In this document: positions 1 through 6,125 of the stretch, piece after piece
How positions within the stretch are numbered: position 1 is the stretch's first letter
Layout of the letters: every line of letters starts with the position of its first letter
Origin: CAZAPZ01 sp964487285
GTDB lineage: Bacteria > Campylobacterota_A > Desulfurellia > JAADFJ01
DNA length: 7,268 nt
Direction: 5' to 3'
Assembly (NCBI GenBank): GCA_964487285.1
Contig: CAZAPZ010000083.1
Location: 1-7,268, forward strand
Notes under the pieces: generated by a model
The model's database searches: none
Seen by the model: the letters and a program-made list of their open reading frames with translations, nothing else
What the model was told of the DNA's origin: nothing
Position numbers and translations under genes: made by a program

Positions 1-60
1 GAATACACCTTAAAAACAGTTTGGATATGGTCTTGACAATGGGGTGCGGTTTAATTAAAC

Positions 61-66
61 AGGAGG
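61..66 (+). promoter_or_regulatory. Ribosome binding site that sets the start of the NimA-like gene
   Basis: A perfect AGGAGG lies 11 bases before the ATG at 78. The frame is also open upstream, with an ATG at 21, but no comparable site precedes it. This site argues for the start at 78, or for the adjacent ATG at 81. Confidence 0.8.
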
Positions 67-77
67 GTTATCAAAAA

Positions 78-575
78 ATGATGTTACGCGAAACAAGCAA
101 TAATATTGCTATCGCTGAGAAGGTTATACGACTTGCCAAGGTGTGTAGGATAGCATTAAGCTCAGACAATATTCCATATATTGTTCCGGTTTCTTTTGGC
201 TACAATAATAATACGATTTATTTCCATTCTTCCTGCAAAGGGAAAAAGATAGATATTCTCAGAAAAAATAACAATGTTTGTTTTGAATTTGATGTAAATC
301 GTAAACTTGTTAAATCTCAAGATGTTTGCAAATACAGTATGGAGTTTAATAGCGTTATCGGTTATGGAAAGGCATATTTCATCCAAGATATTAAAGCGAA
401 AAAGATAGCTTTAAATATAATTGTAAACAATTATATGGAAACGAAAGAAATTTTTGACTTTCCTGCAAATGATTTGAACAGCGTTCTGTTGATAAAAATA
501 AAAATTGGACAAATAACAATGAGGGCAAAATATGTTAAAAACAAAAATGACATAGATACAGAAATTATGGTTTAA
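78..575 (+). CDS. NimA-like FMN-binding split-barrel protein (pyridoxamine 5'-phosphate oxidase superfamily)
   Basis: Predicted 165-residue cytoplasmic flavin-binding protein of the NimA / 5-nitroimidazole reductase branch of the PNPOx-like split-barrel fold. Visible landmarks are VCRIAL (about 22-27), PYIVPVSFGY (33-42), IYFHSS (47-52), GKKIDILRKN (55-64) and VCFEFD (67-72), the order and spacing seen in this family. His50 in the YFHS motif matches the position of the conserved active-site histidine of NimA proteins. The length is normal for the family. The start at 78 is chosen because of the AGGAGG at 61-66. The gene stands alone on the plus strand and converges on the minus-strand lipid operon, so it is not part of that pathway. 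In characterised relatives the family can reduce nitroimidazole drugs or bind flavin or haem. The real substrate here is unknown, and many members have no link to drug resistance. The fold assignment is firm; the function is not. Confidence 0.85.
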   Translation: MMLRETSNNIAIAEKVIRLAKVCRIALSSDNIPYIVPVSFGYNNNTIYFHSSCKGKKIDILRKNNNVCFEFDVNRKLVKSQDVCKYSMEFNSVIGYGKAYFIQDIKAKKIALNIIVNNYMETKEIFDFPANDLNSVLLIKIKIGQITMRAKYVKNKNDIDTEIMV

Positions 576-618
576 GACAGAACTGTAAAGCCCGTGGAAT
601 AAGGGTTTGTTCGAATAA

Positions 619-717
619 AGTATCAAAATCGGGACGGGTAAAGATCGTCTTGAAATTGTATCAACAATGATGCCTAAATGCTTAAACATGATTTTCTCAG
701 AACTTGATTCCGGCTAA
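619..717 (+). other. Possible C-terminal remnant of a decayed gene
   Basis: An open stretch of 32 codons ends in TAA at 715-717 and reads like real protein, with segments such as GTGKDRLEIVSTMMPK and MIFSELDSG. It has no start codon or ribosome binding site, and in-frame stops lie just upstream (616-618 and 586-588). Its stop codon falls inside the 708-738 hairpin, as is common where a gene ends. It resembles the helical tail of a regulator, possibly TetR-like, but I do not recognise it with confidence. It could be chance coding-like sequence. Confidence 0.25.
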
Positions 718-738
718 AAAAGTACAATTTAGCCGGAA
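708..738. repeat. Perfect 11-bp stem-loop
   Basis: The arms 708-718 (TTCCGGCTAAA) and 728-738 (TTTAGCCGGAA) are exact reverse complements around a 9-base loop. Neither strand has a T-run directly after the stem, so it does not fit a classical intrinsic terminator. Its place in a convergent intergenic region, over the stop codon of a possible gene remnant, still makes a transcript-end role plausible. Confidence 0.6.
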
Positions 739-820
739 AACATGGTAAAAGAAATGGTATACATTTTTAAAAGTCAACTAAAATCTAAAACAGATAAATA
801 ACCAATTTGCAACTGTTTGT

Positions 821-896
821 CTCTCTCGTTAATAGAAATTAAATACGAGAGGGATAAATTAGTTAACCGGTGATATAACGGTTGCTGCATAACTAA
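821..896. repeat. Two adjacent stem-loops in the convergent intergenic region
   Basis: The first hairpin pairs 821-829 (CTCTCTCGT) with 845-853 (ACGAGAGGG), nine pairs with one G-T wobble and a 15-base loop. The second pairs 859-865 (TTAGTTA) with 890-896 (TAACTAA). Inside it, ACCG at 866-869 pairs with CGGT at 879-882, leaving an asymmetric bulge. No T-tract follows either one. The function is unknown; folded RNA ends or a degraded element are possible. Confidence 0.45.
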
Positions 897-956
897 CGTA
901 CTTCATATTCCATTGATTTATCAGCTTAAAAAAGTATCTGCCTTCTATAAATCATC

Positions 957-1146
957 TATAACATGGACATTTTATTGAATTCAATTTCTAACCTTAGATC
1001 GATTTGTATATAAAGCTTTTATACAACGGGATATATACGAGTTTTGGATCGTGGATGTCCGGTTTGTTTCAAAAGACGATTTTATAGAATCGTCGTATAT
1101 AGCGCTATATATAATGAGGCCACTGCACAGTTGCATATAACATGGA
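957..1146. repeat. Palindrome-rich segment flanked by an 11-bp direct repeat
   Basis: TATAACATGGA occurs at 957-967 and again at 1136-1146. Between the copies lie several palindromes: a 12-bp perfect one at 974-985 (ATTGAATTCAAT), a 7-bp stem at 1004-1010/1020-1026 whose loop contains AAAGCTTT, a 7-bp stem at 1075-1081/1088-1094 (GACGATT/AATCGTC), and a perfect 16-bp palindrome at 1096-1111 (TATATAGCGCTATATA). In addition 1032-1040 is the reverse complement of 1093-1101. No matching terminal inverted repeats sit just inside the direct repeats and no transposase is present, so a small non-autonomous element is only a hypothesis. A multi-site protein-binding region is the main alternative. Confidence 0.4.
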
Positions 1147-1170
1147 GGCATCTTATTCACTTGTTTTTTT

Positions 1171-1203
1171 TCGGGCAAAGCAGTCTGATGCTGCTATGCC
1201 CGA
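1171..1203 (-). terminator. Stem-loop just after the lipase-like gene; atypical terminator candidate
   Basis: The arms 1171-1177 (TCGGGCA) and 1197-1203 (TGCCCGA) pair perfectly. After one A/A mismatch, 1179-1183 (AGCAG) pairs with 1191-1195 (CTGCT) around a 7-base loop. The hairpin begins 15 bases after the TAA of the minus-strand lipase-like gene, where a terminator would be expected. In that direction it is followed by a run of A rather than T, so it lacks the usual U-tract. It may act with Rho, protect a 3' end, or serve another role. Confidence 0.4.
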
Positions 1204-1218
1204 TTCAATCATTCTTTA

Positions 1219-3275
1219 TTACTGGGTTTTAAAGTAGTTCAAAATCTGTTTTTGAGCTGCAGTATGCGCACTTGTAATTATAGGCTGCTCCGATTGATAT
1301 ATAGGATAAATCGGAGTACCTTTATAGCTGGAAATATCATCGCTTAGCATAAAGAAATGCGGTATATATTGACCTGTTATGCCGTATTGATACCACGCGC
1401 AATAGGAGTTGTAATAGCCGTATTCACCGATAGATCTTGTGCCGGATCTAACAGAATAGGAGACGCTGAGAGACCAAGAACAGACTTTACAAATATTTCA
1501 TTAGAAATATTCGGTACAACAATATCGTTCTTTGCAGTCTGCACTAAAGCATTCTTAACATTATTTGCAAGATAAACAGGATCGGCAGGATCAAGAAGCA
1601 GTTGTGCAATGCCCAAAAATGTCATATACGGAACGGTATTTTTTGTATAGCCCATAGCTGTAACCATTGATTTGAGGCTTGCTATCGAAGTTTCATCAAG
1701 AAGTGCCGCAAGGTTAGCTCCACCTACATTAAGCACTGATTTTGCAATGGCTGCATTGTTGAATTTGTCGAATATTGATCCGGTGATCGTTCCGAGAGAC
1801 TGGCTGACAAAATAGATTTTGGTTGGTTTATCAACTGTACTTGTATTGCCGTCAAGATCAAATTTTCCGGCTTGAAGATCTTTAAGCATAATTGTCATAT
1901 CAAATGCAGATTGATAAAGGTTGATTCTATCTTGGGGCATATTTGCCGTAAAAAAGCATCCTCCCGATGAACTTGTATCGCAATCTCCAAACAGTACGTG
2001 TGTATTATAGTAAGAAAGAGCCCTTCCTCCATGATCGGGTAAATCCATAGCGATAATAGTGTATCCTGCCGGAAGAAGTTTTGCCGTGAGCGCAAATGCA
2101 TCCATCTTTGTTCTGCCTAAACCGTGCTGAAAAATAACCACATTACCGTTATAGTCACCTACGGCTGCAGGAGGAGGAACAATAATGGTTGGAACCGATC
2201 TGCTGCCGGTGTACTTGTATCAAGCGTTGTAACGTCAAACGAATTGAATCCGGTCTCAAGGAAAGGAGTTGACATAAAAGAGCTCGTGACATCCGATGAT
2301 ACCGCAGAATATGCCGCTAATACGCTTCCGCCGCCCCTATTGCCTCGTATTCGCTTGTAATTGCCTCAGGATCGCTCGTTGTTGCATTATACGGCAAACC
2401 TGTGACATTTAAGGGATCACCTTTAGCAAGCTGAGCAAAATCCTGAAGACTCAGCGTTTTATCGGCAGTGGTAAATGTGAACAGCTCCAAAATATCCGAT
2501 TTTGGCGTTAAAAACAGTTGTTTAAACAAGCCAAAAAGAGGTACATATTTCTGCCTTATCGCTTCCATCTGAGAATTGGCAAGCTTAGTATCGGATTTTA
2601 GCATATCAAGCGTGGCAGTTGCTGACAAAAGCGCACCGTTAGCACTTTTTATTCCCTTCTTTACTTCGACAACATAGTTATCGCCTGCATTAAGTGGAGT
2701 AATAGGATAAATTTTTATAGCATAATTTAGTACCTTTCCGCTGTTATTTTCAACCGTTTGATAGAAGCTTTTTATCTTTGCTGTCTGGTCAATCTCACTA
2801 TTATTGACAAGATTGGTCGCAAGACAACCATTATATTTTGTTTTATCAGGCGTTGTGCCTTTTGGCCCAAAGGAAGCGCATGGTGTAATAAGTTTTGTTA
2901 AATCAATCAAAATTATATTCCCATTTAGATTTGTAAGCGCACTGCTGCTGTTTGCATCAAGCGGAATAGCTATCGGTGCATTTGGGCTTAATCCTTTGAT
3001 TTTCAGATTTGCAATTTCGGTATATAGAGCGTTTTCCGCAGAACTATTTTTTGGGCTAACCAAATCAACAAATCCAGATGTATCTAAATCATATGGATTC
3101 GGAGCTGCCCATGCTATATCGTTTGGAAAAGGAAAAGTTTCAGTGGCCAAATTGAATGCAAGTTTATCGGAAGGTAAAATTATCGAGCTATTCGAGCCGC
3201 TGCCTCCTCCTCCGCATTCAGATAATCCGACTGACCCAATACGAACATCATCGCAATCAAAATTTTTCTAATCAT
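1219..3275 (-). pseudogene. Lipase-like lipoprotein of the Pla-1/VolA type, broken by four single-base frameshifts
   Basis: Adding one base at each of four places gives a continuous protein of about 686 residues. It begins with a lipoprotein signal (MIRKILIAMMFVL, then LSEC with Cys21 and a Gly/Ser tether). Next comes an N-terminal domain with FPFPND (48-53) and NLKIKGLSPNAPIAIP, like the bacterial virulence-factor lipase N-terminal family. An alpha/beta hydrolase domain follows: VVIFQHGLG (380-388), DLPDHGG (412-418), a nucleophile elbow SQSLG (Ser494), and a C-terminal HTAAQ whose His672 may be the catalytic histidine. The intact form would be an exported, membrane-anchored lipase or lysophospholipase. 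The breaks lie at about 3235-3237, 2334-2337, 2190-2230 and 1380-1440. All four are one-base losses, and each is repaired by one more G in a coding-strand G-run. Every piece keeps good coding sequence, so decay is recent or the breaks are sequence errors. ATG 3275 is 2 bases past the flavoprotein stop, so it was the last operon gene. Family assignment is fairly firm; activity is doubtful. Confidence 0.8.
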
Positions 3276-3277
3276 CT

Positions 3278-4060
3278 TTATACCCCCTTATTTGGTTTAA
3301 TTCTATATCTTAGTTTATTATATTTCCTATGTATTATTAAAAGCTCTCTTTTTCTTGCCATAAATTCATCTTTTTTACCTCTGAGCCAAGCTCCGTGATC
3401 TGTCCAGCTTGCCGTAATAAGAGGTTTTCCTGTTTTATGAGGCTTTCCGCATATTGCACAGATGATATCACCGCAAGAAAGCTTGAAGCAGTTTGAACCG
3501 CAAAAGTCACAGAATTCATCATTGCTATGCTCATTTTCAGCTCCGATCAAAATCTTCCCGAGAACGGCAAGTTTCTCTTTCTGGCTTTCAATTTCGCCAG
3601 GAAGGGTGGCTATGAAATCCGTTTTAGATCTTACATTAAGTTCCATAGTAAACGCAATTACAGCAAGCGATGTGAGCGTGAGTCCCTCCCATCCTTTAAT
3701 TCCCGAAACAGACAGCAGTGCAGCAGGCGTTCCCTTTATATTTTTATATTGGTTAAGAAGCAGCATTCTATCTGCAAACAGCTTCCACATGCCGTTTATC
3801 CCCATAAAATAAGTATTGCTGACAATGACAAGTCCGTCTGCCTCATCAATTTTTTCCAACACCCATATAGCATCATCATCTATTACACATCCTTCTTTAA
3901 AAAGACATTGGTAACATGCGGTACACGGCTTGATGTTAAGATCATAAAGGTTAATAACTGATTTATGGTCAAATCCTGCCGCATCAAGAATAATTTTTGC
4001 TGCAATTTCGCTGTTTCCGTTGCCTCTCGGTGTTGCAATAACAGCTAAGCCTTTGGTCAC
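3278..4060 (-). CDS. Iron-sulfur flavoprotein / NADPH-dependent FMN reductase family protein with a zinc-ribbon-like tail
   Basis: Predicted 260-residue cytoplasmic flavodoxin-fold protein. The N-terminus has a flavodoxin-like strand and phosphate loop, LAVIATPRGNGNSE (5-18). It is followed by Cys46, Cys49, Cys52 and Cys58 (C-x2-C-x2-C-x5-C), the compact cluster motif of archaeal and bacterial iron-sulfur flavoproteins that bind [4Fe-4S] and FMN. SNTYFMGINGMWKLFADR (81-98) fits the FMN-contacting region of the family. After about residue 180 a second cysteine-rich piece appears: Cys184, Cys187, Cys191, Cys196, Cys201 and Cys204, with CDFCG and CAICG knuckles like a zinc ribbon or rubredoxin-type site. 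A basic helical tail (WLRGKKDEFMARKREL) ends the protein. The GTG at 4060 is chosen because it overlaps the thiolase stop as GTGA, matching the two upstream junctions, and has GGAGG just before it. An ATG at 4105 would add 15 residues inside the thiolase gene and is less likely. A role in electron transfer near EtfAB is inference from context; partner and substrate are unknown. Confidence 0.82.
   Translation of the reverse strand: MTKGLAVIATPRGNGNSEIAAKIILDAAGFDHKSVINLYDLNIKPCTACYQCLFKEGCVIDDDAIWVLEKIDEADGLVIVSNTYFMGINGMWKLFADRMLLLNQYKNIKGTPAALLSVSGIKGWEGLTLTSLAVIAFTMELNVRSKTDFIATLPGEIESQKEKLAVLGKILIGAENEHSNDEFCDFCGSNCFKLSCGDIICAICGKPHKTGKPLITASWTDHGAWLRGKKDEFMARKRELLIIHRKYNKLRYRIKPNKGV
3283..3288 (-). 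promoter_or_regulatory. Ribosome binding site of the lipase-like gene
   Basis: On the minus strand AGGGGG lies 7 bases before the ATG at 3275. It sits within the last codons of the flavoprotein gene. It supports a start at 3275, in a frame different from that of most of the lipase-like coding sequence, and so shows that the first frame break lies inside the signal peptide. Confidence 0.65.
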
Positions 4061-5238
4061 ATAGCCTCCAAAACAATTGCAGTCCCTTGACCTCCTCCAA
4101 TACAAGCTGAAACAATACCTTTATTTTTTTCTCTTTTTTTCAATTCCTTCAAAACGGTGATTACCAGCCTCGTTCCGGTTGCAGCGAGAGGATGTCCAAT
4201 TGCCACCGCTCCTCCATTAACATTTGTCTTATCAAGATCAAGATTGAGCTCTTTTACAACTCCAAGAAATTGTGAGGCAAACGCCTCATTGACTTCCACG
4301 AGATCAAAATCGCCAATAGCGATACCTGCGTTTTTTGCAGCCTTTTTCATTGACGGCACAGGTCCCAAGCCCATAAAAACCGGATCAACACCGCTTATGC
4401 CCCATGAAATGATTCTGCCGATCGGATTATAGCCATTTGCTTTTGCCCATTCAGCTGAACTTACAATAACTGCTGCGGCACCATCAACAATTCCCGATGC
4501 ATTGCCTGCCGTTACAGTACCGTTTTTTTTGAAAGCCGGTCTAAGTTTTGATAGATCGTCCCGTGAAATATCAAATCTGATATGCTCATCAATTTTTAGC
4601 GGCTTTTTCATCTTTTTTGAATCATATACCTCAACAATTTCATCGCCTAATCTACCGGATTCTGCAGTTTTAGCTGCTCGCATCTGGCTCATATATGCAA
4701 AATCATCCACTTGATTTCTTTCTATTTTATCCTTTTCGGCAATGTTCTCAGCAGTTAATGCCATAGGCAAATCTGTATATGTATCAGTTAATGACTGCCA
4801 GAGATAATCTTCGAGAGGCGGATTTCCTCCGAGTCTCATTTTACCAAAACGAGCATTTCTCAAACAATACGGCACCCGGCTCATTGATTCTGTGCCTCCG
4901 GCTAAAACAACATCCGATTCACCTATCATTATTTGTCTTGCAGCCTCTATTACAGATTCAAACCCTGAACCGCAGAGACGGTTGAGCGTTAATGCAGGCG
5001 TCTTGATAGGTACTCCGCTTTTTAAACCAATATGTCTTGCAAGATAGATTGCATCTTTTGAACTTTGTATAACATTTCCAAACACAACATGATCGATAGA
5101 TTCCTTTGGAAAACTCAGTTTTTCAAAAAGCCTTTCTGCTGCTATTACACCAAGATCTATCGCTGAAAAATTTTTAAGCAATCCTCCGAAATTACCAAAC
5201 GGTGTTCTTAAGCCATCTAAAATTACAACATCTTTCAT
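4057..5238 (-). CDS. Thiolase (acetyl-CoA C-acetyltransferase / 3-ketoacyl-CoA thiolase)
   Basis: Full-length 393-residue thiolase, the usual size for the family. It cleaves 3-ketoacyl-CoA with CoA to give acetyl-CoA and a shortened acyl-CoA, or condenses two acetyl-CoA in reverse, in the cytoplasm. The nucleophilic cysteine is Cys89 in NRLCGSGFESV. The other active-site blocks are NEAF (317-320), GHP with His349 (348-350), and Cys379 in CIGGGQG. GGTESMS (114-120) and the GNASGIVDGAAA block (245-256) are also typical. All catalytic residues are present, so the enzyme should be active. Its ATG overlaps the etfA stop as ATGA and its own stop overlaps the next start as GTGA, pointing to translational coupling. 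Placement between etfBA and an iron-sulfur flavoprotein favours a beta-oxidation role, but sequence alone does not settle chain-length preference or degradation versus synthesis. Confidence 0.95.
   Translation of the reverse strand: MKDVVILDGLRTPFGNFGGLLKNFSAIDLGVIAAERLFEKLSFPKESIDHVVFGNVIQSSKDAIYLARHIGLKSGVPIKTPALTLNRLCGSGFESVIEAARQIMIGESDVVLAGGTESMSRVPYCLRNARFGKMRLGGNPPLEDYLWQSLTDTYTDLPMALTAENIAEKDKIERNQVDDFAYMSQMRAAKTAESGRLGDEIVEVYDSKKMKKPLKIDEHIRFDISRDDLSKLRPAFKKNGTVTAGNASGIVDGAAAVIVSSAEWAKANGYNPIGRIISWGISGVDPVFMGLGPVPSMKKAAKNAGIAIGDFDLVEVNEAFASQFLGVVKELNLDLDKTNVNGGAVAIGHPLAATGTRLVITVLKELKKREKNKGIVSACIGGGQGTAIVLEAM
4065..4069 (-). promoter_or_regulatory. Ribosome binding site supporting a GTG start for the flavoprotein
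   Basis: GGAGG on the minus strand lies 4 bases before the GTG at 4060, inside the last codons of the thiolase gene. Together with the GTGA stop-start overlap it favours this non-ATG start over the upstream ATG at 4105. Confidence 0.7.
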
Positions 5239-6125
5239 TTCAGTTTCCCTATTTCTTCCGTTAAAACCGGTATAAACTTTTTCCAGTCAGCCACAATTCC
5301 ATATCTGGCTCTTTTGAATATCGGAGCCTCCTCATCTTTATTAACAGCAACAACAATTTTTGCATTGGTAATCCCAGCCAAATGCTGACTTGCTCCGCTA
5401 ATTCCAACTGCAACATATAAGTCCGGCGCAACTATAGTTCCTGTCTGTCCAACCTGAAGGCTGTTAGGAACCCAGCCTGCATCAACCGCTGCTCTTGAAG
5501 CTCCAATAGTTCCTTCAAAAAGTTTTGCCAGTTTTGAAAGATTATCAAACCCCTCTTTTCCTCCGATGCCTCTTCCGCCTGATATGATAACAGGAGCATC
5601 TTCGAGACTAATTCCTTCCGTCTCTTCCATTTTCTTTTCCACTAATTCAACTTTTTTTTCTGAAACGGTCAACTTATCAGCCTCAGTTTGACCATCCAAA
5701 GAATCGGGGTCAAAGTAGTTTTCCCGGAGAGAGATGCATGCTTTCTTTTTTTCAGGCTCATATTTAGCAACCGCTTTACCGCCATAAACAGGATGCGTTA
5801 ATATGATACGATTATCCTCTTTTTGAACATCGGTAATCTCCGCTGCAATGGATGCACCAAGTTTAAATGCCAGCTCAGGAAGGATAGAAAGCCCGATGTC
5901 ACCTGATGATATTACATAATCGGCATCTTTAGCCAGTTCCATCAATGAACCGACTAAATTTGCACCGATAGATTCTGTCGTTACCCATGCTTTTTTCCAT
6001 GATCCTGAAACATTGTTTTGATCGGTAATTACAACAACCTCATGATCAGCACACAATCTACCTGCAACGGTTTTTAATTCTCCTAATCTTTTCGGATTAT
6101 CCAAGCTTATTATCAGTGCTTTCAT
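5235..6125 (-). CDS. etfA: Electron transfer flavoprotein, alpha subunit
   Basis: Alpha subunit of the EtfAB heterodimer, 296 residues, slightly shorter than the usual 310-330. The dimer takes electrons from acyl-CoA dehydrogenases and hands them to a membrane quinone reductase or other acceptor. The C-terminal FAD domain (about 178-296) is well preserved: SGGRGIGG (182-189), GASRAAVDAGW (208-218), QVGQTG (224-229), GISGASQHLAG (241-251) and VNKD (261-264). The N-terminal domain (about 1-170) is the more variable part, and no ferredoxin-like extension is present. The ATG overlaps the etfB stop (ATGA, 6122-6125), with AGGAG 8 bases upstream, so the two subunits are probably made in a fixed ratio. 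The gene also overlaps the thiolase start by 4 bases. Whether this Etf is a simple carrier or an electron-bifurcating type cannot be decided here. Confidence 0.96.
   Translation of the reverse strand: MKALIISLDNPKRLGELKTVAGRLCADHEVVVITDQNNVSGSWKKAWVTTESIGANLVGSLMELAKDADYVISSGDIGLSILPELAFKLGASIAAEITDVQKEDNRIILTHPVYGGKAVAKYEPEKKKACISLRENYFDPDSLDGQTEADKLTVSEKKVELVEKKMEETEGISLEDAPVIISGGRGIGGKEGFDNLSKLAKLFEGTIGASRAAVDAGWVPNSLQVGQTGTIVAPDLYVAVGISGASQHLAGITNAKIVVAVNKDEEAPIFKRARYGIVADWKKFIPVLTEEIGKLK

Noticed and set aside
33..38. TTGACA, a perfect -35 hexamer upstream of the NimA-like gene
   Set aside because: No good -10 hexamer lies 16-18 bases downstream, and a start there would fall on the ribosome binding site.
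21..77. Longer N-terminus for the NimA-like protein, starting at ATG 21
   Set aside because: The frame is open, but there is no ribosome binding site before 21, while AGGAGG precedes 78. The family motifs also begin soon after residue 78's start.
808..1135. 9-bp inverted repeat (808-816 with 1127-1135) as ends of a mobile element
   Set aside because: A match of this length is expected about once by chance in a region this size, and the arms do not border the direct repeats on both sides.
979..1140. Open plus-strand frame of about 54 codons, and a minus-strand frame across 981-1178
   Set aside because: Neither has a ribosome binding site or recognisable protein motifs, and both run through dense palindromes, which explains their odd composition.
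1377..2141. Separate hydrolase gene starting at GTG 2141
   Set aside because: The start lies in the middle of the first hydrolase strand (NVVIFQHGLG) with coding sequence continuing upstream in the same and then a shifted frame. It is a fragment of the broken gene.
2804..3271. Plus-strand open frame of 155 codons opposite the lipase-like gene
   Set aside because: It is antisense to well-supported coding sequence and shows no family motifs or ribosome binding site.
4061..4105. ATG 4105 as the flavoprotein start
   Set aside because: It adds 15 residues (MYWRRSRDCNCFGGY) that do not fit the fold and lie inside the thiolase end. The GTG at 4060 has a ribosome binding site and the same 4-base overlap as the neighbours.
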